DNA of 64,000 nt from Miscanthus floridulus (GCF_019320115.1 NC_089582.1:117124637-117188636), one strand, 5' to 3'; numbered from the stretch's first letter, positions 1 through 11,065 are shown. The notes: a model not told the origin generated them from the letters alone. Made by a program: numbers and translations.

Positions 1-1443
1 TCTACTTGTATTGGAGAAAACATGTTTTGCAGGACAAATATTTGAATACAACTGGAAAACAAACCAAAATGCACCATCTAGAAAGCATAAAGTAGATTCT
101 ACACCAAAGAGACAAGTAAAGGCCCACTCCAACAAAGCATCTGGGCCAAACACCAATGTGGGGAGGGTCCAAGCCCACCCAAGAACCAACCAAGCGAAGG
201 CGGTCATGAGGCGGGCCCACTAGGGTGAGGGCATACCCTAGGTGTGGCTGTACCCCTACCGCCTCCTCTCAGCCCACCTTTCTACGGCAGTTGCATGCCA
301 TCATGCTACGGCAGTTCCTGGGTGTTTCCTATTTTACCAGCGCCAAACCGTCCTCACTTCACTATATAAGAAGGGGGTGGAGCTCATTCTCAACACACAC
401 ATTCATTTGGAGCCAAGCACCTCACTACCATCTCTTGTACTCTTTTAGTTTTAGTAGTACTTTTGTGAGCAAGGCAAGAGCTACTTGGAGAGCTTGTCTC
501 CTTGGAAGAAGAGTGACATCTTGGCATGAATAATACTATGAAGAGTTCTTCCATAGTCATGCTCTCATATCATTTATATAATAGTGCATATGAACTAGAG
601 TATAGTTGTCTTGTTATAATCATGATATATGAACTAGTGTATAGTTTGTGTGTTATGATCTTAACATATTCAACTTCATGCTTAATCATTCATATGGTTG
701 GTATGAGTAGAAGTAAAGCTAGGGTTGAGGTGACAGTTCGTCGTTCCTTCGGGTTTACCCATATTCTTGCTTGTCGATCCGTAGGGTTGGAGTCCCAGGG
801 GGATATGGGTAGTTTCCTTTTACATGGGCGTGGTGCTCGGATACACGGGAACCTTTGGATATGATGGTATCCCACAGTTGAGGGGTACGCGGCAGGTGGT
901 GACAGCCCTATCCATCCCTTGTAATCCCCCACGTCTAGGTATTGTGTAGGAGTTTCAAAAACTCTCGCGCTTGCTGGTAGACCAGTGCTCGAAGATCTTC
1001 CCATTCATCTTACACTTAGTTCTAGCTCTAGTCATATAACTTGTATGATCATTAACTATTCTTTGCACGGCTATATTAAAACATGCCAGCTCCATATAGG
1101 AACATTCTTTTATTCTTTGTTTTCCTTTTATCCTTGAAGTTGGCCCAGATGTGTGTCCACTATCCTTAATATACCGTTTTTACCCCTGTCATGAACTATG
1201 GTCCACTATGCAAGTATGTAATCATGTTTATATCTATGCTAGACTCTTATACCTTGCTCTCCTTTGGGAAAATATAAATAACGATAGCCTGAATACTTCC
1301 GGGTGAAATGCTACAACGATAGATACGTGCACTTGCAGATATTCTCTATAATCATTAAGAACTATCGTAGTTGGTGTTTCTTGGCAGCGTTGATAAGATT
1401 AACTCAATCTTAGTAATGGTGTTAAGAAATACCAACAGGCATT
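1..1443 (+). mobile_element. Partial LTR of a Ty3-type retrotransposon
   Basis: The left edge of the window lies inside an LTR-like sequence. A TATA box reads CTATATAAG at about 360-368, with a CA-rich transcript leader after it, and a tRNA-Asp-type primer site follows at 1446-1463. The start of the LTR is not visible, so it may lie outside the window. No gag or pol could be read downstream. The tRNA-Asp primer suggests an Athila/Tat-type Ty3 element, but the lineage is an inference. The small reading frames here do not resemble known proteins. Confidence 0.5.
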
Positions 1444-1445
1444 TC

Positions 1446-1463
1446 CGGCGCCGTTGCCGGTGA
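1446..1463 (+). other. Degenerate tRNA-Asp primer-binding site
   Basis: The sequence matches the complement of the plant tRNA-Asp 3' end (TGGCGCCGTTGCCGGGGA) except at its first base (C for T) and at 1461 (T for G). It places the inner edge of the preceding LTR just upstream. A short direct repeat, AAGAAAT(A/G)CCAACAG, flanks it at about 1425-1438 and 1499-1512. Confidence 0.6.
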
Positions 1464-2020
1464 TGGACTTAAAACCTCCTCACTTGGTGATTGTGCTAAG
1501 AAATGCCAACAGCGTGCCACCACTACATGGTGAGGATTCTAAAGAGCAAGCTCACCACCATGAAGATGCTTCGCCTAGCTGCCCCTTGCCACTGGCCTCT
1601 ATGTTCATGGTGGTTCCTTTTAAGGTTGATCATAGTGGTGGTAAGGTCCACTATGGTGATAGAGGCTGATGAGTGGAGGTCCATTTAGATGGGGTTTGTC
1701 ATCGGGTTGGCAAGTATAGGATCGCCATGGTGTCAAACTCAATGGTATCTCTTTGGTTAAGGTTGAGAAAAAAAGAATTGGGTTTTTGAAGGTTCAGTCA
1801 TCAAAATGTTGATCACACAAGTTTAGGTATTGTATTTGAAAAATCATTTCTACAATATGGGGTGACTTTTAGGCTCCACCCGAATGCCCACCTCTACTTG
1901 GTTTGTCTAGATTACTTTCATATTCTATGTTTTCATGTTCAATAAATGAATTTTAGAAAGCAAAAGGTACACAAATTATACCATAGCCCATAGGGCGGCA
2001 ATCAAGGTCAAAATGTTATA
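1464..2020. other. No gene seen; likely retroelement remnant
   Basis: This stretch between the primer site and the Harbinger TIR has no reading frame I recognise. It probably holds the decayed 5' internal part of the preceding retroelement. AT content rises towards 1900-2020. Confidence 0.4.
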
Positions 2021-2043
2021 GGTTGCGTTTGGATGTTGGTATT
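2021..2043 (+). repeat. Left TIR of Harbinger element
   Basis: It begins GGTTGCGTTTGGATG and pairs with 5957-5979, with four mismatches over 23 bases. Confidence 0.8.
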
Positions 2044-2971
2044 TAGCCCTAGAATCTGGATTTGGCATTGGGTACCAACAAATACCTATTGTTTGGATGA
2101 CTTTGGTATTAGGGAATGGAATCAAGCGCCAATGCCATGAAAATATCCCGCAAGTCTTACGTGAGCCCGCCCACGATTCTGAGCACTCCGGCTCTGTATT
2201 CACATGAATCGACCTTTTCCCCTCCCCCATGCGTACCTCTTCGTCTTCGCGCCCACAGAAAACAAAACGCTCCTGCCTGCTGAGGGGAACGAGCGGGAGG
2301 CGATCCTAGGAGGATGCTGTTGCCGCCGTAGGTACCCTCTCTCAGTCACCTCCTAGCCTCCCCACTGCATCCACCCCTCCCCATCACCTCCTCGCCTCCC
2401 CCACCGCATCTGCCCTACCCGCTCACAGCCGCCACCATCAGCTCCCTCACCAGCGCCCTCCGTGCTCTCTCCTCCCTGATAGCCCGCCGCCAAGTCCGCC
2501 ACCGTGCTCTGCTCCCTCCCGACCGTCTGCTCCATCCATGGTGCCGTGGCCTCCTCCTCATTCCCTTGGACTTCTGTCCATCCTCCATTATTTCCCCTCT
2601 CTCTCCGCTAGTCAATCTCACGAACAAGGGAGTTTGTTTTGGATGGCTGGTTGAATCTCTAAGCCCCCTCTCTCATCTATGGCACTCCATTGCAGTACAC
2701 AGAGAAAGCCTAATGATGTCTTACATTAATTTTTTAGATTGCTCTCCAAGCGTTGGGTCCTCTTTAGGTCAATTGATGAATTGAAGGTATGTGATTCTTA
2801 GTTGTTGTGTTATTGTTGTACGCTGTGAAGTTTATCATCGTATGTTGTTGTGTTGTTGTGTTTAGAATTTTATTTCTTACAAGTGATGTGTGTGCATTGT
2901 AGCTATACAATGTTAGATCTTGAATTGGTTTCTTGTATAACTGAAGAAAATAAAAGAAGAGGAGGCAGATT

Positions 2972-4312
2972 GTGTTGATAGAACTTTACTTTGAGTCAGT
3001 TGTTCTTGGGGTAGCATATCTTAGTTCACAGAGGGGCCCAAGGAATTTAGTGTGCTTTAGTGATGATGAGCGTAGGCACAATACTAGGAAAGATTTGCTC
3101 AAAGAAATGTATGATGGATCTAAAGTTACATGCTATGATAAGTTGCGTTTGACTAAAGGGAACTTCCATGATCTATGCACCATGTTGCATGAGACATGTG
3201 GTCTCCATGATAGTGTATATGTGAGTGTGGAAGAAAAGGTTGCTATGTTCTTGCTAGTAGTTGGGCATGGTCTAAAAATGAGGTTGTTGCGTGGTGATTA
3301 CAAGTGTTCTTTAGAGACCATCAGTAGACACTTTTCTAATGTGCTGACAGCCATTCTATCTCTAAGTGAGGAGTTCATTAAGCTTCTTGAACCTTTTGTT
3401 CAACCACCTGATGATTATAAGTGGAAGTGGTTTGGCAATGCACTTGGAGCACTTGATGGGTGTCATGTTGATGTGTCTGTTCCCGTGGTTGACCAAGGGA
3501 GGTACAGGAACATAAAGCAACAAATCACTACTAACATGTGAGGTGTGGTTGATTGGAATATGAAGTTCTTGTATGTGTTACCTGGCTGGGAAGGTTCAGC
3601 CTTTGACTCAAGAGTTCTATGTGATGCAATGAGTCGCCAAGATGGATTTGTTGTACCTAAGGGTACGACTCTTTATCTTGGCAATTTTTTTCTTTCATTT
3701 GGTTGATAGCTAACGAAGTTGCTTCACAATAGGGAAGTATTATTTAGTTGATGCTGGTTATACCAATGGACCTGGATTTCTTGCTCCATTCAGATCCACT
3801 CGGTACCATTTGAAAGAGTGGGTTTCAAGTCAACAACAGCCAAAAACCCCCAAAGAGTTGTATAACTTGCGTCATTCTCGTGCTAGAAATGTTGTAGAGA
3901 GAACTTTTGGTTTATGGAAGAAAAAATGGGCTATCCTACGCACACAACGTTTCTTTGACATAAAAGATCAGGTAACAATTGTAAGTTTTAGCAGCACACA
4001 GAAAGTTTCTTTGACATAACAGAAATTTGAATGGCAATTTCTGACTACTAACTAACATTATTGCATATTCAAATTATTAATGCTTGTTGTGTGTTACACA
4101 ACTTTGCAAGGGATAGACAACATGTGATGGATGATTTCTAATTGCAAGCAGTGGACGCTGAAGTAGCAGCTATGCCAAATGAGCCTATAGATGATGCTAA
4201 CTTAATTAGAAATGTTCAAGTGACTAATGAATGGATCACCTTTAGGGAGCAACTAGCTAATGGCATGTTTGATGAGTACCTTGTGCAACATGGTGATGCC
4301 GAGATGGAGTAG
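2972..4312 (+). pseudogene. PIF/Harbinger DDE transposase (HARBI1-like), broken
   Basis: Spliced and read through two stops, this gives a plant Harbinger nuclease of the DDE_Tnp_4 type, which in this family cuts the TIRs. The first catalytic Asp lies in LGALDGCHV (about 3450), the second in YYLVDAGYTNG (about 3740-3770), and the Glu in RNVVERTFGLWK (about 3886-3920). Two introns are visible. The first runs from about 3663 to the AG at 3731-3732. The second starts with a GT after FDIKDQ at about 3972 and ends before the IINACCVLHNFA reading at about 4075. Premature stops are TGA at 3539-3541 and TAA at 4139-4141, and the frame ends at TAG 4310-4312. The true start is unclear because 2972 is not an ATG; an upstream exon is likely. 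Only two point changes separate this from an open frame, so the copy is fairly young. Confidence 0.85.
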
Positions 4313-4431
4313 GCCGTGTGGGTTATCTTTTGTGTGAAAGAATAGCTGTCTTCTGTGGTGTACATGCATCAGCTGTGGTATTATATGATATTACCTTACT
4401 TTAAGTTCTATGGTATTTTGTGGATAGCACC

Positions 4432-5427
4432 ATGGCTGCAGCAAAAGGAAAAAGGGTTTACCTCACTTGGACAGATGAGATGGACAATGCATTGTTGGCT
4501 ATCCTTGTTGAGCATCACAACAATGGTGATCATGCCCAAAATGGATGGAAGCCACATGTCTACAATGCCGCTATAAAGAATGTACATGAGAGGTGCAATG
4601 TGGAGATCACAAAGGACAATATAATAGCACGGTGCAAGACTTTTGACAAGCATTATGAGATCATTAGCAAGATACTTTCTCAGAGTGGATTTGGTTGGGA
4701 TTGGGAGAATAATAAGCTGTCAATTGATAGTGAAGATGTGTGGAATAGATATGTGGAGGTAAGGATACTTTCTCGTCTGCTTTTATTTTCTAGTTTGCTG
4801 TAGTTCTAGTACATGTATATAGATGGTCTTTAGATGCTTGTGAGTTGTGACCAGTCCACTGTCCAGTGTCTATAGTTACACAAAATTTATGAAAAATGCT
4901 AACTACTTAACACATATTTTGTTTTCTGTCACACTTCTGTCTCACTTTTGTAGTAACATGTGCCTGTTATGCAGAGTAACAAGGCATCAGCTTGTTACAA
5001 GACCAAAGTAGTGAAGAATTGGGATGCACTCAGCACTATTTACTCATCTGATCATGCCAATGGGGAAGGAGCCAAGACTAGTGCTGAAAGTGCTCAAGAT
5101 TCACTTGAACAAGCTGATGATGCATCCCCGGAGTTGCCCCAAAAGAGGTAGCGAATTGGTGATGCAATTCTTTGCATGCTTAGAGATATGAAGACCTCAT
5201 TCAAAGATGCTTTGGAGTCAACTGAGCCATTACCGCTGCCCCATGTCACCCCTACTGCTGAAATCGTTGCTGCACTTCAAATGATACCAGATTTTGCTAG
5301 GTGTGACATGCTGCAATCTTATGGGAAGCTAATCCTTAATGAGCGCTTATTCCAAGCGCTTATGGAGCTTCCCATGGCCATGAGGAAGGAATGGCTCTTG
5401 ATGTTGAATGAGAAGGATGGCAATTGA
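4432..5427 (+). pseudogene. Harbinger-associated Myb/SANT-like protein, one stop
   Basis: This is the second gene of the Harbinger element. In this superfamily the Myb-like partner binds the TIR region and helps bring in the transposase. The ATG at 4432 sits in a good plant context (CACCATGGC). Exon 1 (4432-4758) encodes the SANT-like trihelix with TWTDEMDNALLAILVEHHN, KDNIIARCKTFDKHYEI and WNRYVE. A GT-AG intron covers 4759-4974. Exon 2 (from 4975) continues SNKASACYKTKVVKNW, a typical family continuation. TAG at 5149-5151 interrupts the acidic linker, after which the same frame stays open to TGA 5425-5427 with the conserved ending ALMELPMAMRKEWLL. A truncated protein retaining the DNA-binding domain could still be made. 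Confidence 0.85.
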
Positions 5428-5956
5428 GGGACTTCCTGTCAACTTGTTGTCATGTAATGCTTAAGAACATGTTATCCTAATTAGGAGCTTCTGTTATGGT
5501 AGGCAAAAACATGTCTTGTCTAATTGCTGACCTATTTAGTATGTTGTAATCTTCTATGGGTACTTGGAAGCTACTGATCTCATGTTATTTGCTATATAAT
5601 GGCTACTATGTTCTTGTGCTTTCATTTTTTCACTTTTTCATTCCTCTCCAGCTATTTTGATCATTTTAATAAAGTTTTCCTATTTTTATATGTGAAAAGT
5701 GATATATGATACTTCTAATATATCCACAATCTATGGAGACTACATTCTCATACATGTAAAATGTTGTATACTGTCTAGACTCTTCAAAACATAGAATTCG
5801 ACAGTTTGTACATCCAAACAAGAATTGGAATTGGCTGCTACCCTTTGATTCTAACTACCAATTACATACACTTCTAAACAACAACATTGGCATTGCAGGC
5901 CATTTTCATTTCCACTCAGATTTGGTATTCCTACCCCAATGCAATTCCTTCACCTC

Positions 5957-5979
5957 AATACCAACATTCAAATGAAGCC
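5957..5979 (-). repeat. Right TIR of Harbinger element
   Basis: Read on the minus strand it begins GGCTTCATTTGAATG, matching the left TIR. ATA follows at 5980-5982 and also precedes the left TIR. Confidence 0.8.
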
Positions 5980-6022
5980 ATAGAGATTCATGCTTTAGAC
6001 ACAAATGCAATAGAAATTAGGG

Positions 6023-6175
6023 TCTATTTGGATCATTAGAGCTAGTTACTAATTAAGACTAAAAATTAGTCAAAATCAGTTAGAGTTAGCTAGTTAGTTA
6101 GCTAGTACCTAGTACAACATCTATTAGCTCTTTGGTTTAGATAAGCTAAAGTTACTTTTAGCAAAAGCTGGCACG
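6023..6175 (+). mobile_element. Possible MITE fragment
   Basis: The stretch beginning GGGTCTATTTGGATCATTAG has the AT-rich, TAGTTA-rich composition and the TTTGGATC-type end of a grass foldback MITE. A matching right terminus was not found, so this is tentative. Confidence 0.3.
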
Positions 6176-6210
6176 CTGTCCCCGAGGTCACGTCGGAGCC
6201 AACCGTTCAT

Positions 6211-6331
6211 CAGCCTGTTCGCTTGCTCGTAAACGATCGTAAATTTCTAGCCGGGAACAGTGTTTTTCTCTCACACCAAACCAGCCAGCAGTAAATAATC
6301 CACGATACGATACGGCCTCCCGAACAAGTTG
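6211..6331 (+). mobile_element. Short foldback MITE with TGTTCG ends, copy 1
   Basis: A 121-bp unit begins CAGCCTGTTCGCTTGC and ends CCCGAACAAGTTG. Its halves fold imperfectly on each other, with CGATCGTA near the left arm and GATACGATACGG near the right. CAT flanks both sides (6208-6210 and 6332-6334). It is nearly identical to the copy at 6436-6555. From memory this resembles a very common small element of Andropogoneae genomes. Confidence 0.6.
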
Positions 6332-6435
6332 CATATCACAGCGATTGTTAGCCTCGCAGGCTGTCGGATATGCCTGCAGAGGCCACGATATACATCCTCA
6401 TCTGAGAAAAGTTCAAGGCATTGGCTACAGCTAGT

Positions 6436-6555
6436 CAGCATGTTCGCTTGCTCGTAAACGATCGTAAATTTTCAGTCGGGAACAGTGTTTTTCTCTCACA
6501 CCAAATCAGCCAGCAGTAAATAATCCACGATACGATACGGCCTCCCGAACAGGCC
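6436..6555 (+). mobile_element. Short foldback MITE with TGTTCG ends, copy 2
   Basis: This is a second copy of the 6211-6331 element in direct orientation about 225 bp away, starting CAGCATGTTCG and ending CGAACAGGCC. The shared core includes GGGAACAGTG and the TTTTTCTCTCACACCAAA tract. The 104 bp between the copies contains no recognisable gene. Confidence 0.6.
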
Positions 6556-6730
6556 GAGTGTTGGGAAGAAGCGCTCTGGTGTGACGTCAAGACGATGGAA
6601 AAAGTAGCGTGCATGTTGCCAGCAAAAGACTGAGAAACAGTGACTCATGGGACCACGAACTGTAACCTGCGTTGGAGTGGACAGTAACCTTAGTTTACTC
6701 AAGTAGACTAGCACTTTTGGACGAGGCTAA

Positions 6731-7070
6731 GAGGGTGTTGGATTCTTCGGTCGTTTCTAAAATTCAAATGTCACATCGAATGTTTAGACTAATAAAAAGT
6801 ATTAAATATAGATTAATTATAAAATTAATTACATAGATAAAGGCTAATTTATGAGATAAATTTATTAAGTCTAATTAATCTAATATTATCATATGTTTAC
6901 TGTAGCACCATGTTGTCAAATCATGAACTAATTATGTTTAAAAAATTCGTCTCGTAAATTAGTCGCAAGTTGTGTAATTAGTTTCATAATTAATCTATAT
7001 TTAATACGTCATACATGTATTAAAACATTCGATGTGAAAAAAAATTTAAAAAGTAAAACCAAACAGACCC
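6731..7070. mobile_element. Tourist-like MITE, about 340 bp
   Basis: The left end GAGGGTGTTGGATTC and the reverse complement of the right end (GGGTCTGTTTGG) are inverted. They converge on TCACATCGAATGTTT near 6770 and on its complement near 7030. TAA flanks both sides (6728-6730 and 7071-7073), fitting a Tourist/PIF-type 3-bp target duplication. The interior is AT-rich and has no coding frame. Confidence 0.65.
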
Positions 7071-7391
7071 TAACAAATTGGACTGCCCGCGTTGGGCTTG
7101 CCCTAACGAATAGCCCATGTATCAAATGTTCCTTAACAGTGACAACGATGAGTTGAAGGGACAAAGCAGCACATGACATCTAGTCCAGGCCGAAAGAGTG
7201 ACCCCTTAAATTATTGGTGGTTGTCTACTTCATTCTCTCACCTATAAAATTAGGTATTCTATCCCTTAAAATATAAACTAGATAGCTTACTCGTGTGTTG
7301 CTACGGGACAACTAAATCTTTTATACTAAAAACACACGGATCGCACGATAAGATAATAATATTGTTAAATTAAATTAATTTTGTCTAATGA

Positions 7392-7628
7392 TTAATTAAG
7401 AATAAGACGATTCACCAGGTCATTGATACAGATAATATCCAAATACCAAATATGCTCACTTTGTGATCCATGGAAAGAAAAGTGAATTGTTTTGGTTTTG
7501 GTGAACATCAAAGAAAAAACTTGCTCTTCTTCTGTAAAAAATTCTTCTAAAAATACCGAACATGAAAGTCGAAGTATATATTTTAGTCCATACAAAGTCT
7601 ATTTTTCGAAGATCCACTATGATTAAAA
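7392..7628 (-). pseudogene. matK: matK 3'-end fragment in A1 (plastid-derived)
   Basis: The minus strand reads LKYILRLSC, then skips about 20 residues relative to A2, then gives [18 protein letters not shown] and IWYLDII.INDLV, with a stop at 7392-7394. This is the C-terminal maturase region of plastid matK, the group II intron maturase encoded inside the trnK intron. Only about the last 75 codons remain, so it cannot be functional. The A1 copy has lost the [10 protein letters not shown] segment still present in A2 and A3. Confidence 0.8.
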
Positions 7629-8205
7629 AGCAAAGTTCATGAAATTAACACAGTCACGGAGAGCGCAGCGTCGCAGGCCCACAAACTCTACTGTATAGAC
7701 TTTTTCGTGATATGTCTAAGATAATATTTTATATCGGCAGAAAGAATTCTCCGATATCCATTTCTTTCATGCGCCAATAAATCCATGAATAAGTTCCGCT
7801 GCATCTCCATATAATCCTATACACATAGGTTCGAGTATATATATAAATATTAGTGCCTGTCACATGGATAATACTGTGTGTCTTAAAAATCTATCATAAA
7901 ATTTTAAAACAAAGTATGTTATACTTACCGTATAAATATGTGTGGCTTTAGGACTATTTCACACAGACATATATTATAGAATAAGGTATCCACTTGAGTG
8001 TCTGTTCCAAGATGTTGAATTAGGTGTTGTAATTCTTAATTTCGACACATTTTTTAGGTCAAGGCAACAAATGGTGATACTTTTCTTAGTGGTGCATAAT
8101 TTTATGGTGCACCTCTTGACTATCTAAGTAAGGACAGGTTAGCACTGTAAAGGCTCAAAAAAATTGCTGAAAAGGCCAAAGTTGAGTTTTCCTCCACTAT
8201 GCATA

Positions 8206-8397
8206 CTAAAACCTATGTCCTAGTTTATCATTGTCGATGCTTTTGATGCAAAGCAATTCAACATTACCATGATCAGATATAAGTTTGAATCTCTGGTGAG
8301 CAATCTCATAGAGAGACTCATCCTTTATGTGATCTGCCTCAAGGATATTGGCAGGACGATGGATCAATGTTGGAATATCATACCAAAAAGTGTCCAC
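8206..8397 (-). other. Unidentified open segment in A1 (63 codons)
   Basis: The minus strand is open with motifs WYDIPTLIHRPANIL, ESLYEIAHQRFKLISDHG and NVELLCIKS. The same stretch recurs in A2 (about 10690-10920) and A3 (about 12590-12800), where frameshifts break it. I do not recognise the protein. It may be an exon of a captured host or organellar gene. Confidence 0.35.
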
Positions 8398-8552
8398 GTT
8401 TTGTCCAAGATTTATTTCCCATAAATATATGCGAGTACTATGATAACACTAACTACATCAAATGAAAGATTAGAGAGAATTTGCATTGCCTTCAGAAGGA
8501 TTTATTTATTAAGTTCTTTGGACTCTACAGATAGTTTTGAAATATCTGTTTG

Positions 8553-9079
8553 CATGTCTTACCTCATATCCTAATTCAAATTTTTGTAGTTTAATTAGAA
8601 TATGGGGAAATGATTCAAAATAAACAGACCCAATGGTAGTTTCAGTAAGAAACAACAAGCGAGGGCGATGGAATACGTGAGCGTGAAACCAAATAAAAGG
8701 AGAAAAAACTGTCCCTTTTACAAATGCAAAGAGAGGAAGTAATTAAATGTAGTCAGATTTGGCAAGGCTCTCAGAAATGCAATGAGGCCCTTTTGTCTTA
8801 ATTTTCTTTCCTTTTATGTTAATTCTCTTTTCTTTTGCTCGTTGCCATATATGCTGGTGCATGCAAACATATAATGTGTATATGGATAGCACAATAATTT
8901 TCTACTTTCTATTTTACCGTGATTTCTCTATCACATGACAACCAATATTCAATCAAGGAGAATCGCACCAAAGGACACAGCATGAGGGAGATGTCGTGAG
9001 ATTACAGGCGTGGACAGACGGACGAACCAAAATAAATATCACACCAAAAAATATCTATACTTTATTCTTTTTAGTTGTA
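8553..9079. repeat. B unit 1
   Basis: It starts CATGTCTTACCTCATATCC and contains AACAGACCCAA, CGTGAGCGTGAAACC, GCAATGTGTATATGG-like and AATATTCAATCAAGGAGAATC landmarks shared by all five B copies. No coding capacity is seen. Confidence 0.7.
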
Positions 9080-9628
9080 CATGTCTTACCTCGTATCCTA
9101 ATTCAAAATTTTATAGTTTAATTAGAATATGGGGAAAAAATTCAAAATGAACAGACCCAAGGGCAATTTCAGCACGAAACAGCAAGCGAGGGCGATGGAA
9201 CACGTGAGCGTGAAACCAAATGAAAGGAGAAAAAAGTTGTCCCTTTTACAAATGCAAAGAGAAGTAATTAAATGTAGGCAAATTTGGCAAGGTTCTTAGA
9301 AATGCAAAGAGATTCCTTTTGTCTTAATTCTCTTTCCTTTTGTGTTAATTCTCTTTTCTTTTGCTCGTTACCATATATGCTGGTGCATACAAACATGCAA
9401 TGTGTATATAGATAGCATAATAATTTTCTATTTCCTATTTTGTTGTGATTTTTCTATCACATGACAGCCAATATTCAATCAAGGAGAATCACACCAAAGG
9501 ACACAGCATATGGGAGATGTCGTGGGATCGCAGGCGCAGGCAGACGGACAAACCAAAACAAATATCGCATAAAAAAATGTCCATATTTTGTTCTTTTTAG
9601 TTGTACATGTCTTACCTCGTATCCTAAT
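9080..9628. repeat. B unit 2
   Basis: This directly follows B1 in the same orientation, and its last bases (ATCCTAATCAG) form the junction with A2. Confidence 0.7.
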
Positions 9629-9841
9629 CAGAAAGGAAAGAGTCTACTTGACCCCTTAAATTATTGGTGGTTGTCTACTTCATCTCCTCACGTATAAAAT
9701 CGGGTATTCTACCCCTTAAAATATAAACTAGGTAGCCTGTCCGTGCGTTGCTACGTGACAACTAAATCTTTTGTACTAAACACACATGGATCGCACGATA
9801 AGATAACAATACTGTTAAATTAAATTAATTTTGTCTAATAA

Positions 9842-10139
9842 TTAATTAAGAGTAAGAGGATTCACCAGGTCATTGATACGGATAATATCCAAATACCAAA
9901 TACGCTCACTTTGTGATCCATGGAAAGAAAAGTGAATTATTTTGATTTTGGTGAACATCAAAGAAAAAGCTTGCTCTTCTTCTGTAAAAAATTCTTCTAA
10001 AAATACCAAACCTAATCGTTGCATAAAAGTTCCTACCATACTTTTATGTTTACGAGCTAAAGTTCTAGCACATGAAAGTCGAAGTATATATTTTAGTCGA
10101 TACAAAGTCTATTTTTTCGAAGATCCACTATGATTAAAA
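9842..10139 (-). pseudogene. matK: matK 3'-end fragment in A2 (most complete)
   Basis: The minus strand reads FNHSGSSKK, an in-frame TAG (10109-10111), then [47 protein letters not shown] and [20 protein letters not shown], ending with a stop at 9842-9844. This is roughly the last 98 codons of plastid matK, against about 510 for a full protein. Homology stops abruptly at about 10139, where the sequence changes to a stretch I cannot name. The tail NPLTLN differs from the grass matK tail as I remember it (ending in HS), so the donor plastome may not be a grass. That last point is an inference. Confidence 0.85.
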
Positions 10140-10322
10140 AGCAAAGTTCGTGAAATTAACACAGTCATGGAGAGCGCAGCGTCGCAGGCTTACAAACTCT
10201 ACTGTATAGACTTTTTTTGTGATATGTCTAAGATAATATTTTATATCGGCATAAAGAATTCTCCTATATCTATTTCTTTCATGCGCCAATAAATCTATGA
10301 ATAAGTTTCGCTGCATTTCCAT
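10134..10322 (-). other. Unidentified segment next to matK in A units
   Basis: The minus strand is open with RNLFIDLLAHERNRYRRIL and ADIKYYLRHITKKVYTVEF. Closely similar sequence lies next to matK in A1 (about 7630-7810) and A3 (about 12125-12320). It does not continue matK and I do not recognise it. Its conservation across copies follows from their shared origin and does not show function. Confidence 0.35.
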
Positions 10323-11065
10323 ATAATCTTGTACACATAGGTTCGAGTATATATGTAAATATTAGCGCCTGTCACATGGATAATACTGTGTCTTAAAAAA
10401 TCTATCATAAAATTTTAAAACAAAGTATGTTATACTCACCGTATAAATATGTGTGGCTTTAGGACTATTCCACACAGATATATATTGTAGAATAAGATAT
10501 CCACTTAAGTGTCTGTTCCAAGATATTGAATTAGGTGTTGTAATTCTTAATTTCAACACATTTTTCAAGTCAAGGCAACCAATGGTGACACTTTTCTTAG
10601 TGGTGCATAATTTTATGGTGCATCTCTTGGCTATCTGAGTAAGAACAAGTTAGCACTGCAAAGGCTCAGAAAAGCTGTTGAGAAGACCAAGGTTGAGTTT
10701 TCTTCCACTATGCATACTAAAACCTATGTCCCCATTTATCATTGCCGATGCTTTTGATGCAAAGCAATTTAACATTACCATGATCAGATATAAGTTTGAG
10801 TCTCTTGTGAGCAATCTTATACAGAGACTCTCATCCTTTATGTGATCTGCCTCAAGGATATTGGCAGGACGATGGATCTATGTTGGAATGTCACACCAAA
10901 AAGTGTCCATATTTTATCCATGATTTATTTCCCATGAATACATGCGGGTACTATGATAACACTAACTACACCAAATAAAAGATTAGAGAGAATTTGCATT
11001 GCCTCCAGAAGGATTTATTTATTAAGTTCTTTGGACTCTACAGGTAGTTTTGAAATATCTGTTTG

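Larger units (their letters stand above)
2021..5979 (+). mobile_element. PIF/Harbinger DNA transposon, nearly complete
   Basis: The left terminus (2021-2043) and the reverse complement of the right terminus (5957-5979) agree at 19 of 23 positions, sharing the core ATGTTGGTATT. Both ends are flanked by ATA (2018-2020 and 5980-5982), a 3-bp target duplication of PIF/Harbinger size, although the canonical site is TWA. The element carries the two genes typical of the superfamily on the same strand: a DDE transposase at about 2972-4312 and a Myb/SANT-like protein at 4432-5427. A GC-rich leader occupies about 2230-2560 and an AT-rich tail 5428-5979. Both genes are interrupted by stops, so the copy is probably not autonomous, although its ends look usable by a related transposase. 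Confidence 0.88.
7190..8552. repeat. A unit 1
   Basis: This is the first A copy. It begins with CCCCTTAAATTATTGGTGG and carries TGTTGCTACGGGAC at about 7298, a minus-strand matK 3' segment and two unidentified conserved segments. Its left edge is slightly shorter than in A2 and A3, lacking CTACTT of the AGTCTACTTGACCCC end. Confidence 0.7.
9629..11065. repeat. A unit 2 (longest copy)
   Basis: It begins AGAAAGGAAAGAGTCTACTT, which resembles the outer end of the MULE-like foldback at 14012-14852. It holds the most complete matK segment (9842-10139) and an adjacent unidentified minus-strand open stretch (10134-10322). Confidence 0.7.

Noticed and set aside
2353..2627. Minus-strand Gly/Arg-rich frames in the Harbinger leader
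   Set aside because: They are low-complexity frames opposite a CCTCC-rich leader; no homology or conserved motif.
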